Positions 8,213-17,377 of a DNA stretch of 64,000 nt are shown here, piece after piece; position 1 is the first letter of the stretch; each line of letters begins with the position of its first letter. This DNA is from Vibrio spartinae. Its GTDB lineage: Bacteria > Pseudomonadota > Gammaproteobacteria > Enterobacterales > Vibrionaceae. The notes beneath the pieces are model-generated. The model did not search any database. It worked only from the letters and a program-made list of their open reading frames with translations, and was not told the origin of the DNA. The DNA lies in NCBI RefSeq assembly GCF_024347135.1, contig NZ_AP024907.1:3339001-3403000 (forward strand). Reading direction: 5' to 3'. Position numbers and translations under genes: made by a program.

Positions 8213-9343
8213 TCAGCCTTTATTTTGGTTACCGGACGGAAAAGAGGCTTCATGGAACCCTTCATCTCTGTAGGTTCGGGCGGTCTCCTTAAACTGCTGT
8301 TCAATGGCCAGAAAAGCCGCCACTATTGCAGGTTCAAAATGTGTCCCTTGTCCTTTTTTGATGATGCTGACCGCTTTCTTATGGGTAAATGCCGGTTTGT
8401 AGACCCGTTCAGAAATCAGTGCATCATAAACATCAGCGAGCGCCATCAAACGGGCGCTGAGCGGAATTTCATATGCTTTCAGCCCCTGCGGATAACCCGT
8501 GCCGTCCCATTTTTCCTGGTGACTCATGGCTATTTCCTTGGCAAATTGCAGAAAATCACATTTGAAATCAATCGCAGACTCCACAGAAACAATCACATTA
8601 CGCCCAATCTCAGTATGTGTTTTCATTATCTCGAATTCATCTTCAGTCAATTGACCAGCCTTCAGAAGAATCGCATCAGGGATGCCCACTTTACCGATGT
8701 CATGTAAAGGTGCAGATTTAAACAAATTCTCAATCGTCTCAGGGGACAACTGTTCTACATAGAGCCCCTGCCGGACGAGTTCTTCCGCCAGATATTTGAT
8801 ATAACGCTGGGTCCTACGGATGTGATTACCGGTTTCATTATCTCGGGTTTCTGCCAGCGAGGCCATCGCTTCAATCGTTGCATTCTGCAAGCTTTCCAAA
8901 TGATGGGTTCGCTCCCGAACCCGTTCTTCCAGAATATAGTTTTGGCTCGCAAGATCTGACATCGCCTGTTTCAGACGCAGATGCGTATGTACTCTGGCAA
9001 GCAGGATCGGGGGACTGATCGGTTTAAGAATATAGTCAACGGCACCCACATCAAACCCTTGTTGCTCATCTGCTATCTGCGATTTTGCCGTCAGAAAGAT
9101 CACCGGAATCGCTTGGGTTCGCTCATCAGATTTCAGACGGCGACACACTTCATAGCCATCCATTTCCGGCATCATGATATCGAGCAAAACGATATCAGGA
9201 AGATGTTTCTGACACACTCTTATCGCCTGTTCACCTCTTGTTGTAATTAAAATATGAAAATAAGGCTTTAAAACTTCGCCTAGCAAAGCACGATTCTCGG
9301 CATTGTCATCAACAATTAATACCGTATCTTTTGCATCATCCAT
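8213..9343 (-). CDS. Response regulator with HD-GYP phosphodiesterase domain
   Basis: A 376-residue output protein. Residues 7-125 form a receiver domain with acidic pocket VDDN and phospho-acceptor Asp55 in LLDIMMPEMDG. A short coiled coil (ILEERVRERTHHLESL) follows, then an HD-GYP domain with HDIGKVGIPD and WDGTGYPQG. HD-GYP domains with these residues hydrolyse cyclic di-GMP, so phosphorylation probably tunes c-di-GMP level. The gene is the last of the minus-strand stressosome operon and overlaps the hybrid kinase gene by eight bases, so it is the likely terminal effector of the cascade. The catalytic motifs look intact. Confidence 0.93.
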   Translation of the reverse strand: MDDAKDTVLIVDDNAENRALLGEVLKPYFHILITTRGEQAIRVCQKHLPDIVLLDIMMPEMDGYEVCRRLKSDERTQAIPVIFLTAKSQIADEQQGFDVGAVDYILKPISPPILLARVHTHLRLKQAMSDLASQNYILEERVRERTHHLESLQNATIEAMASLAETRDNETGNHIRRTQRYIKYLAEELVRQGLYVEQLSPETIENLFKSAPLHDIGKVGIPDAILLKAGQLTEDEFEIMKTHTEIGRNVIVSVESAIDFKCDFLQFAKEIAMSHQEKWDGTGYPQGLKAYEIPLSARLMALADVYDALISERVYKPAFTHKKAVSIIKKGQGTHFEPAIVAAFLAIEQQFKETARTYRDEGFHEASFPSGNQNKG

Positions 9344-12300
9344 TCTCTCCCCCTGTCACTGTCGAAAGGTCAAGTGGATAAATACTGACTGCTTTTCTGA
9401 GCGCTTCACTTGCCGCTTCGAAATCACAGTCATGAATAGACTGACAACAAGTGTCAAATGACGCGGAAGCGAGTACCACTTTGAGGAACGGATAATGCTC
9501 ATCAAGATACTCAACCGCCTCATTATCATATGCTGCTAAAAGAGATGCTAACTGCTCAATTACCGCGATGTGAGCTTGTGTCAGAGCCCCACCCTGCTGC
9601 GCTGTCGGCTCCAGACGCTTGAGTGTCTGACATAGTGCAGGAATCAACTGTGCGATGTGTTCTTCAGCTTCACGCAATATCGCAGCCAGCGCCTCATCAT
9701 CTTGTTCTTGCTTAATGGCAGTTTCAATCCGGGCTGCAATATCGGAAAGTCGCATCAGCCCAAGGTTCGCGGCTGCTCCTTTCAAGGTATGCGCCATCAG
9801 CGTCGCTTCCGTCCGCTCCGCTTGCTCTAACGCAGTTTGAATACGAGGAACGATATCATGCTCTTTATCAATCAACTGAGAGAGCAACCGCTGATAAAGC
9901 TGCTCATTGCCAGCCACTCTCATAAGCCCGTTGCGGTAATCCAGAAAAGAGAGTTCACTGAGCTGAGGCGAGGATGATTGTGTTAAAGTGGACATGTCAG
10001 TCGGCGCTGGCTCTTGCGCCTGCGGGGTATCAACCACAGCAGGCTTTTCGGCATGACACCACTTTTGAATGGTACTCAACAGGATATCCGGATCAATCGG
10101 CTTAGAAATATGATCATTCATCCCCAAACCAAAACAACGCTCCCGCTCCTCAACCATCGCATGAGCCGTCATCGCAATCAGAGGAATATCATCGTAAGCG
10201 GGAATACGACGAATATGCTCACTGGCTTCATAGCCATCCATCACCGGCATTTGCAGATCCATAAAGATCACATCAAACCCTGCCGCCTCATTCAGAGACT
10301 CAGCAAGCAGCGAGAGCGCTTCCCGACCATGATTCGCAACCGTCACATCCATTCCCCATCCTTCCATCAACTCCAGTGCAATCTGTTGGTTGATTTCATT
10401 ATCCTCAACCAACAACACCCGAATCTCGGTCAGATCATCCTGAGGTCTGACAAAATGATCCACCGATGAACGATGGGATGGATGTTCTGAAGCCCCAAAC
10501 AACGTCATCAATAAATCAAACAGTTTCGATTGCCCGACAGGCTTAGATAAATAACCGGATAATTGCAGCTCTTCGGTGACATGGGCAAGTTCATCTTTAT
10601 CATAAGCGGTCACCATAACAATATGAGGCTGATGTTCTGACGGCACCGTCTGGCGAATCTTGCGGCAGGCCTCAACCCCATCCATATCAGGCATATTCCA
10701 GTCCATCAAGACCAGATCGATCGGTTTCCCTTCTGCTATCGAGGCATCAATATGTGCCAGCGCTTTATCAGCATGATTCACTAATATCGGTTGATGCGAT
10801 AGTACATCGAGCATATCACCCATAATCATTAAGGCATGTTCATTGTCATCAACGACCAGTGCCCGAATACCATCCAGTGTATTGGGCAACCCATCAGCAA
10901 CAGTCCGGGCCTCCCGGTCAGCTTTCAGCCAGATATCAAAAGTAAAGTGGCTCCCTTGACCCAACTTACTTTCAACCCGAATCTTACCGCCCATCAACTC
11001 AACCAAACGCTGACAGATAGACAGCCCCAATCCTGTACCGCCATACTTACGAGTCGTACTGCCGTCAGCCTGAGTAAATACGGTGAATAATTGTTCTATC
11101 TGCTCAGGGCTCATGCCAATCCCTGTATCTGAAACGATGAACTCCAACTGAATTTGCTCCATTTGGCGCTTCACTTCTCTCACAGCAACTGAAATCTCCC
11201 CCTGTTCAGTAAATTTCACCGCATTGTTGACCAAATTAATAATTACCTGCCCCAATCGTAGCGGATCACCATACAACTTTTTCGGCAACCCTCGCGGTAC
11301 GGAAAACAGCAGTTCTAACCCTTTATCAAATGCTTTCTGCCCATTAATTATGGATACATTATGAAAAATATCGTCCAGTTCAAAACTGACATTCTCAATC
11401 GTCAGCTTTCCGGCCTCAATTTTACTGAAATCGAGAATATCATTGATAATCCCCAATAAGAGTGAGGCGGAATTATGAATTTTAGACAGATAATCATGTT
11501 GTTTGGCCGTTAAGTCGGTCTTTAAAGCCAAGTGAGACATGCCGATAATGGCGTTCATCGGAGTTCTGATTTCATGGCTCATATTGGCCAGAAACATCGA
11601 TTTAACCTTCAGTGCCTCTTCTGCCTTTTCACGTGCATCATACAACTCATTTTCGACAACCTTACGCGCAGAAACATCACGTAAAAATAAAGCCGCCTGA
11701 CAGCGGTCATTGAGGACAAAAATCGTCACCCCTAAATCCACCGGAATCATCACACCAGACTTGGTATACGTTTTAATCTCAAAAAACTCACCATACACTT
11801 TGGTCTGATCTTGAATGGAGATGGGGGGCTGTAAGATCGCTGCCAATGCCCCCGGCATCACCATCTTCAACAATGTGATACAATCCCGCCCTAAGACATC
11901 TTGGCTCTGATATTGATAAATCGCTTCAGCCGTTTGATTCCATAGCAGAATTTTGCCCTGCTCATCGATAATCACCACGCTCGATGGTGCACCGTCAATA
12001 ATCGTCCGGGCAAAAACTTCACTGTCTTGTAAATCCTGAGTTCGTCGTGCGATTTCTTGCTCTAATCCAACCTGATGTTGTGCCAGTTGCTGATTTTTAT
12101 GCTGCAATTCATTCATCAGCTCATCACGACTTTTCTCGCGTAACTGCTCTGCCAATTGTTCGAATTCAAACGCTGTCGGCAGATAATTGGCAACACATGG
12201 AACCACCCAACTGATCGCCTGACTATGTTGTTCAATCGCCAGCCCGGGGACGGTTAATGTTCTTGATTCAACCGATTCAGGAATCAAACAGCTCACCGTA

Positions 12301-12506
12301 ACCTGCTCCTGCTGAAAAACAAAATCAATGGCACACTCCCCGTAAGCCTCAAGCAACTGCAACACGAATTCAGCACTCATCAGCATGAAATAATCCTGCT
12401 GTTCAGCACTAAAATGGTAACAACGGAAGATCGCCTGAAATTTACGTCGAATCGCCAGTTTACTGATATTGTCGTGATAGACAGAGCAGCGGATCGATTC
12501 ATTCAT
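9336..12506 (-). CDS. Stressosome-linked hybrid sensor histidine kinase
   Basis: A 1056-residue hybrid kinase without membrane helices. Order of domains: a unique N-terminal region (1-150), coiled coil and PAS domain (about 165-290), HisKA with His311 in ANMSHEIRTPMN, HATPase (G boxes SDTGIGM and GGTGLGLSI), a first receiver with Asp602 (LVLMDWNMPDMDG), a second receiver with Asp750 (VIFMDLQMPVMDG), and a C-terminal HPt domain with His906 (LMAHTLKGAAANLG). A multistep phosphorelay is therefore built in, ending on the HPt, which would feed the separate HD-GYP regulator. It overlaps both neighbours by a few bases. In other vibrios the stressosome genes are also followed by a two-component pair; how RsbT signals to the kinase is inferred, with the unique N-terminus as the likely contact. 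Confidence 0.93.
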   Translation of the reverse strand: MNESIRCSVYHDNISKLAIRRKFQAIFRCYHFSAEQQDYFMLMSAEFVLQLLEAYGECAIDFVFQQEQVTVSCLIPESVESRTLTVPGLAIEQHSQAISWVVPCVANYLPTAFEFEQLAEQLREKSRDELMNELQHKNQQLAQHQVGLEQEIARRTQDLQDSEVFARTIIDGAPSSVVIIDEQGKILLWNQTAEAIYQYQSQDVLGRDCITLLKMVMPGALAAILQPPISIQDQTKVYGEFFEIKTYTKSGVMIPVDLGVTIFVLNDRCQAALFLRDVSARKVVENELYDAREKAEEALKVKSMFLANMSHEIRTPMNAIIGMSHLALKTDLTAKQHDYLSKIHNSASLLLGIINDILDFSKIEAGKLTIENVSFELDDIFHNVSIINGQKAFDKGLELLFSVPRGLPKKLYGDPLRLGQVIINLVNNAVKFTEQGEISVAVREVKRQMEQIQLEFIVSDTGIGMSPEQIEQLFTVFTQADGSTTRKYGGTGLGLSICQRLVELMGGKIRVESKLGQGSHFTFDIWLKADREARTVADGLPNTLDGIRALVVDDNEHALMIMGDMLDVLSHQPILVNHADKALAHIDASIAEGKPIDLVLMDWNMPDMDGVEACRKIRQTVPSEHQPHIVMVTAYDKDELAHVTEELQLSGYLSKPVGQSKLFDLLMTLFGASEHPSHRSSVDHFVRPQDDLTEIRVLLVEDNEINQQIALELMEGWGMDVTVANHGREALSLLAESLNEAAGFDVIFMDLQMPVMDGYEASEHIRRIPAYDDIPLIAMTAHAMVEERERCFGLGMNDHISKPIDPDILLSTIQKWCHAEKPAVVDTPQAQEPAPTDMSTLTQSSSPQLSELSFLDYRNGLMRVAGNEQLYQRLLSQLIDKEHDIVPRIQTALEQAERTEATLMAHTLKGAAANLGLMRLSDIAARIETAIKQEQDDEALAAILREAEEHIAQLIPALCQTLKRLEPTAQQGGALTQAHIAVIEQLASLLAAYDNEAVEYLDEHYPFLKVVLASASFDTCCQSIHDCDFEAASEALRKAVSIYPLDLSTVTGGENG

Positions 12507-13102
12507 GCGTTGTACTCCAACACTATCACGGTAATATCATCATGTGATTTGCCGAAATGTTCGACCAAAAATGAAGCAAACTGCGGAAGCGGACGATATT
12601 GAGCAAAATGGCACTGTCTCAGATCTAAATTTTCCTTAATCCCATCGGTGGTCAGTAAGAAACGTTCATTGTTGCCAAATGAGCCTTGAAACACATTCAA
12701 TGTCGGGATCATTTCACCGACAATACCGGGCTGAGCGCAATAGGAGCGCCAGTCATCACCACACTTTCTCATCAGCGTATTGCCGACACCAACCCCTTGA
12801 AAACATCGCGTCTGAAGGTTAAAGAAAACCAATGTCACAGCAGCACCCAAACTGCCGCGAAAATAATCATGCATCTGCTCAAGTCGCCGCGGGAGCTCAT
12901 CTGCTGACTGGGTATGAAAACAAGCATCGAGATAACCTTCCATCTCTCGCGCCAAACGTGCGGCTTCTGGCCCATGTCCTAACACGTCAATAATCGCAAC
13001 CATCAAACCCGAGTCATTTTCTCGCACCAATACACCATCTCCGGACTCTGACTCCCCCAAACAAGGGATGCAGCGAGAATACCATTCAAACGGCATCGTC
13101 AT
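12503..13102 (-). CDS. rsbX: PP2C-type phosphatase, RsbX-like (SpoIIE domain)
   Basis: A 199-residue SpoIIE/PP2C-fold serine-threonine phosphatase. Metal-binding acidic residues appear in ESGDGVLV, AIIDVLGHGPEA, LTTDGIKENL and the terminal DDITVIVLEY, the usual four-part pattern. In stressosomes RsbX dephosphorylates RsbR and RsbS and resets the complex after signalling. It overlaps the rsbT-like gene by 17 bases and the kinase gene by four, so the operon is tightly coupled. There is no sensor domain and no signal peptide, so it is cytosolic. The name rests on domain and position; experimental substrates in this organism are unknown. Confidence 0.88.
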   Translation of the reverse strand: MTMPFEWYSRCIPCLGESESGDGVLVRENDSGLMVAIIDVLGHGPEAARLAREMEGYLDACFHTQSADELPRRLEQMHDYFRGSLGAAVTLVFFNLQTRCFQGVGVGNTLMRKCGDDWRSYCAQPGIVGEMIPTLNVFQGSFGNNERFLLTTDGIKENLDLRQCHFAQYRPLPQFASFLVEHFGKSHDDITVIVLEYNA

Positions 13103-13550
13103 TCCCCCATTTGATCACGCTCACGATGGTCCCGCGCGTCTCTGTGCCAGACGCTTCTGTAAACGATTGGATCTCAAATTGATCAACCATTCTGCGCACG
13201 CCCGGTAACCCCATTCCTAAAGAGCCACTGGTCGAAAAATGATCCGCCATCGCCTGCTCAATGTGTGGAATTCCCGGCCCGAAATCCCGGGCAACAACCC
13301 GTATACCATGTTCATTTTTTCGTTCAAAATCGTGCATTATTTCGGCCAGTTCAATACGACCACGCCCTGCATACTTGACAATATTGGTTGCCAGCTCAGA
13401 AACAATCGTGGCGATTTCACTCGTCACCGTCGGAGAAAAATTAAGTTGCTGGACAAATGTAAATGTCCCGACCACAGCCATCACAACATCAGCTTCACAA
13501 TCAATAGAATAAACATCCCCCAACGCTTTGACCGATACCGGTTCATCCAT
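13086..13550 (-). CDS. rsbT: Stressosome switch kinase, RsbT-like
   Basis: A 154-residue GHKL-type ATPase of the RsbT/RsbW class. It has the N-box SELATNIVKYAGRG, the G1 box ARDFGPGIP and the G2 box GSLGMGLPGVRRMVD, all complete. In known stressosomes RsbT is held by the RsbR-RsbS core, phosphorylates their STAS domains on stress, is released and activates a downstream partner. Here that partner is probably the hybrid kinase. I used the ATG ending at 13550 (MDEPVSV), eight bases inside rsbS; the open frame extends 19 residues further upstream but that part is unlike the family. Confidence 0.9.
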   Translation of the reverse strand: MDEPVSVKALGDVYSIDCEADVVMAVVGTFTFVQQLNFSPTVTSEIATIVSELATNIVKYAGRGRIELAEIMHDFERKNEHGIRVVARDFGPGIPHIEQAMADHFSTSGSLGMGLPGVRRMVDQFEIQSFTEASGTETRGTIVSVIKWGNDDAV

Positions 13551-13914
13551 TTCTGCGCTCCTGTGACTGCCGGAGCAACACAAGCCCTTGCTCCAAATCT
13601 GTAGCACAACTTAATGCCGATGTATCAACCCCTAAGTTCATCAAACCCATCACGATTCCCGGTCTGAAACCGACAAAGATACATTGCCGCCCCATCACTT
13701 GCACATTCAGGGATATCTGGATCAGTGCTTCAATATCTTGCCGATCCAACGTTTTTACGTCAGACATATCAATCAAGACACCGTGGATATAATTTTCAGC
13801 AAGCTGGCTCAACAGTTCATGACAAAAATCAGCCAGAACACCCGCCGAGAGATCCGCCTGAATAGATGCAACAAGTGCATGTTTGAGCTGACTAATCGCA
13901 ATCGATTCCCGCAT
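13543..13914 (-). CDS. rsbS: Stressosome scaffold STAS protein, RsbS-like, lacking the usual phospho-Ser
   Basis: A 123-residue single STAS-domain protein placed between rsbR and rsbT, as RsbS is elsewhere. The fold is clear: VLIDMSDV strand, a helix, then MGRQCIFVGFRPGIV and NLGV. The odd point is at residue 58. RsbS proteins normally have Asp-Ser at the start of the helix (Ser59 in Bacillus subtilis, the RsbT target), but here the sequence reads KTLDRQDIEAL, with Arg58 (codon CGG) at that place. Either this protein is not phosphorylated, or a neighbouring residue such as Thr55 or Ser51 is used. It overlaps rsbT by eight bases. Family identity is good; functional equivalence to RsbS is less certain. 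Confidence 0.85.
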   Translation of the reverse strand: MRESIAISQLKHALVASIQADLSAGVLADFCHELLSQLAENYIHGVLIDMSDVKTLDRQDIEALIQISLNVQVMGRQCIFVGFRPGIVMGLMNLGVDTSALSCATDLEQGLVLLRQSQERRNG

Positions 13915-13929
13915 AACTGTGCTCCTGCA

Positions 13930-14847
13930 TTATTCCGAAAACTGATTCAACGATGTCACATTAAGACCAATCATCTGAAAAGCGTATTCAAGCGCATCCC
14001 TGAGTGTCGCATTGGCTTGCACCTCTCCGACATTCACCCCCAACTGAACCATGGTCTGAGCAATTGAAGGGGAAACTCCCGATACCAAACAGGTACACCC
14101 CATGAGCTTGGTCGCTTTAGTGATTTTAATGAAATGGTTGGCAACCGCGGTATCCACAACCGCCACCCCGGAAATATCCATGATAAAAATCTTGGCCCGG
14201 TTGACGGAGATTTTATTCAAAACCGCAGCCATAATATCTTGGGCCCGTTTGGAATCGATGATACCCACCAGCGGCAGCATTAGGATATCCTGCCAAATCA
14301 TTGTGACGGGGGTTGACATGGCCATCAGCGCCTTACTTTGTTCGGAAAAACGTTTATTCGTCAGGCGGGAATAAGTCTCGACGACAATCGAGGTATCCAT
14401 ATGGAGCAATTTCATAAATGCGGTCACATAAGCGTTATATGCCTCTGTTTCCATCGAATCATCGTATAACTGCTGGGTAAAAATCAGCATTGAGGTATTC
14501 ATACCGGCAAAATAGATCGGGAGCGGTAAGCCAACGCGAGCATGCACTTCTCCCACATCCCGGCGCTCCTGAACATAGTCGTCATCAATATTCGCTTTGA
14601 AGAAGGAGGTCCAGTAGCGAACCTGTGAATCCTGAACATAGCGTAATCTTCCGGGGTCACCGAAAAACTGAGCATACTCAGGGAGCTTCTCCAGCCAGGT
14701 ATAAAAATATTTAACGTATTCCCCCAGCTTCGGAATCATCACCTGACCGAACTGGCGAACGGTATCTAAATCCTCATCTGTTACGCCATGCAGGTGCAAT
14801 AAAGATTGCACGTCTTTCATCTGAGTGAGTTTAACATCCGGTGACAT
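13930..14847 (-). CDS. rsbR: Haem-globin sensor stressosome protein, RsbR-like
   Basis: A 305-residue stressosome sensor. Residues 10-165 form a globin-coupled-sensor domain; VHARVGLPLP places His102 as the proximal haem ligand. A linker helix (about 165-190) leads to a C-terminal STAS domain (about 190-295). That domain keeps both threonines targeted by RsbT in Bacillus RsbR: Thr233 in AVVDTAVANH and Thr265 in PSIAQTMVQLG. Vibrio stressosome RsbR proteins of this type bind haem and respond to oxygen, so an oxygen or gas sensing role is a good inference. It is the first gene of the six-gene minus-strand operon, and the promoter must lie just beyond 14848. Confidence 0.92.
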   Translation of the reverse strand: MSPDVKLTQMKDVQSLLHLHGVTDEDLDTVRQFGQVMIPKLGEYVKYFYTWLEKLPEYAQFFGDPGRLRYVQDSQVRYWTSFFKANIDDDYVQERRDVGEVHARVGLPLPIYFAGMNTSMLIFTQQLYDDSMETEAYNAYVTAFMKLLHMDTSIVVETYSRLTNKRFSEQSKALMAMSTPVTMIWQDILMLPLVGIIDSKRAQDIMAAVLNKISVNRAKIFIMDISGVAVVDTAVANHFIKITKATKLMGCTCLVSGVSPSIAQTMVQLGVNVGEVQANATLRDALEYAFQMIGLNVTSLNQFSE

Positions 14848-15264
14848 ACGTAGACTCCCTTGCCCATCAGTGCTCTTCTATCCTGCATTTATTCAGCATT
14901 GTGCAACACAGCCTTTCGTCACAGGTAGAATCATATGTACAGATTTTAATCATAGTCGATAAATTCATCCCCCCAATCAAAATGGATCACATGTCATAAA
15001 TAAACTGGTCACATATATTCACTCATCCTACCACTCGCTATTTTAGGGATATTCTGTCAAGCGAAGAATTAATAACCCACACAAATAATTACATTTATAT
15101 CAATAAAGAATTATATATTTATTAAGTTCCCCCAAGAATGAAATTATTTCCATAAATCTATAGAACTTATGGAGAAAAAACCTTCGATAAAAAATAACCA
15201 CCTTGATACAATTTAAATCGTAACAAGAATAAAACATTATTTTAAAAAACAAAGAGCATTTATT
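14848..15264. other. Divergent AT-rich intergenic region (stressosome / protease)
   Basis: These 417 bases separate the start of the stressosome operon (minus) from the M6 protease gene (plus). They become very AT-rich from about 15060 and contain no open frame or RNA gene that I can support. Promoters for both directions must be here. I could not identify a convincing operator or a clean -35/-10 pair by eye. Confidence 0.6.
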
Positions 15265-17217
15265 ATGAAATTAAAAACAACCGTTGGTTTAATGAGCTTA
15301 TATTTAATTTGCCAACCCGCGTTTTCAGCAATTCCTTATCATGGCTATCAGTATGATTACACTCAACCGAATGGCGATGTCATTACGCTTACGCTTGAAG
15401 GGAATGACTATTACGCCGAGCAGAGAACACCTTCCGGTCAGCTTGTTATTTATGATAAGCAACTGGGTGGACTCGCTTACGCGAAGGTCTCTGATGACGG
15501 GTCAGCCCTTGTATCTAAAGGAGAATTGGTCACTCAAGCAAAAGAGCAGCTTGAACAAGATCTGAGAAGCAGTCTTCATTCCACCATTCTTTCTCAGACT
15601 GAACAGCAACCCGGTTTATCCGCCAAAGCGAGAGAAAAATTAGCCCAAGAAAACCGCGATAAATTATTACATATCCCGGAAGATGTCAGTCGAATTGCAA
15701 CATCTCTCGTCCAAACTGCCGATTCATCGAGCCATATTACGGGGAATGTACGCGGGTTAACAATATTAATTGACTTCCCGGATGATCGCCGAGAAATTAG
15801 TCGTTCAGACGTCAACAGTTTTTTAAATGATTTAAATTATAAAGGATACGGAAATTTCCAATCGATTCGTGGTTATTTCCGTTCTGTATCGGGTGGCAAG
15901 CTCGATTATACAAATACAGTCAGCACTTACTATACGGCGAAACACAACAAATCTTACTATACCAACCCTAACCTTGAGTTCGGTGTCCGGGCACAGGAGC
16001 TGATTCATGAAGCATTAGAGTGGATGGAATATCAACAAGGATTTGATTTCTCGACTCTGACGACCGATCGCTGGGGCCGTATCAGAGGGCTTAATTTTTT
16101 CTACGCCGGGGATTCAAACAGTGCCTGGTCAACAGGCTTGTGGCCACACATGGGTGGCGTGAACCCACAATTCTGTGCTGATGGTGTCTGTACCAATTCG
16201 TCACAGATATCCGATATGGGAAGCAGCTTATCGATCGGAACCTTCGCCCATGAATCAGGACACCTGATCGCAGACTGGCCTGATCTTTATGATTACGACG
16301 GCAGCTCAAACGGTTCTGTTGCGCAGTACGGTATCATGGGTTACGGCAGTACCAATGCCCGCTCGATGCGACATCCAGTGCCACCGGTTGCGCCACTGCG
16401 TGATAAGGCTGGCTGGGAAACCGTCATTGAGTTAAACCCAGCGGTCAACTCGAATGCACCGACCGGCCGTATCTCAGCAACATCCGGCAGCAATACATCC
16501 TACAAATGGTCTAACCCGAACAATCCGGAAGAATCCTTCTATATGGAAGCGATTTATCAAAGCGGACAAAATACCGAGCAATTGGGTAGCGGGCTCGCTA
16601 TCTGGCACGTCGATCCGAAAGGCAATAACTCCGATGAATGGCACCCTTACATCCAGATGGAGCACGCCGACGGCAACCGTGACCCAGAATACTTGCGTAA
16701 CCGCGGTGATGAGTACGATGTTTATGGTCAATACGGTGAGTTTTCTGCGATCTATCCGAATGATTTAACATCCCGGGGGACAAACTCATTATGGTGGAAT
16801 GGCCGTGATTCAGGCCTGAGCGTCAGTGATATCTCCCAACCGGCTCAAACAATATCGTTTGCGATTTCAGAAGACGGTAACGGCGGCGGTGATAATGGCG
16901 ACGGTGGCTCCTCAACCGAAACCAAAGTGTATACCAACACCATTGCGCAAGGCGGATACACTGCCGAACCAAACAATCAGGCATTCCGTTATGAAGGCGG
17001 CACCATCAACGCGACTCTGGTCGGCCCTGACGGTACAGACTTCGACATGAAACTGATGCGTTGGGACGGCAATAACTGGCAGCAAGTTGCAGCCTCTGAA
17101 GAGCCAGGATCCAGAGAGCAGATCACCTACACGGCCGATGCGAATTTCTACTACTTCCAAATTTATGCATACAGTGGTTCAGGCCAGTACAATCTGACGA
17201 TCTCGCTCACTCATTAA
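15265..17217 (+). CDS. Secreted M6-family metalloprotease
   Basis: A 650-residue exported zinc protease related to immune inhibitor A and Vibrio PrtV-type enzymes. A signal peptide (about residues 1-22, ending PAFSA) and a propeptide precede the catalytic domain. That domain has the zinc motif FAHESGHLIADWPDLYD (His329, Glu330, His333, then Asp340), the M6 form of HExxH. A Gly/Asp-rich linker near 555-568 leads to a C-terminal PPC-type beta domain (about 570-650), often removed on maturation. It is monocistronic: a 417-base AT-rich region precedes it and a hairpin terminator follows. A role in degrading host or competitor proteins is inferred from the family. Confidence 0.92.
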   Translation: MKLKTTVGLMSLYLICQPAFSAIPYHGYQYDYTQPNGDVITLTLEGNDYYAEQRTPSGQLVIYDKQLGGLAYAKVSDDGSALVSKGELVTQAKEQLEQDLRSSLHSTILSQTEQQPGLSAKAREKLAQENRDKLLHIPEDVSRIATSLVQTADSSSHITGNVRGLTILIDFPDDRREISRSDVNSFLNDLNYKGYGNFQSIRGYFRSVSGGKLDYTNTVSTYYTAKHNKSYYTNPNLEFGVRAQELIHEALEWMEYQQGFDFSTLTTDRWGRIRGLNFFYAGDSNSAWSTGLWPHMGGVNPQFCADGVCTNSSQISDMGSSLSIGTFAHESGHLIADWPDLYDYDGSSNGSVAQYGIMGYGSTNARSMRHPVPPVAPLRDKAGWETVIELNPAVNSNAPTGRISATSGSNTSYKWSNPNNPEESFYMEAIYQSGQNTEQLGSGLAIWHVDPKGNNSDEWHPYIQMEHADGNRDPEYLRNRGDEYDVYGQYGEFSAIYPNDLTSRGTNSLWWNGRDSGLSVSDISQPAQTISFAISEDGNGGGDNGDGGSSTETKVYTNTIAQGGYTAEPNNQAFRYEGGTINATLVGPDGTDFDMKLMRWDGNNWQQVAASEEPGSREQITYTADANFYYFQIYAYSGSGQYNLTISLTH

Positions 17218-17247
17218 TCACATCAATCGGGACACGATAACCCCATC

Positions 17248-17277
17248 AAAACGCGGTGTTCAGCACCGCGTTTTTTT
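17248..17277 (+). terminator. Rho-independent terminator after the M6 protease
   Basis: AAACGCGGTG and CACCGCGTTT pair around a short TTCAG loop and are followed by a T-run through 17277. It lies 31 bases after the protease stop codon. Confidence 0.9.
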
Positions 17278-17377
17278 ATTCGCACACACTGACGAATCAG
17301 CTATGCTCATCACATCATTGATGATTCCGGTGATTCAAACCGGACGAGACGAAAAGACACAATCACGAGGAACGCTC

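Noticed and set aside
10014..10469. 151-codon plus-strand frame inside the hybrid kinase gene
   Set aside because: It is antisense to the second receiver domain, whose residues are fully conserved.
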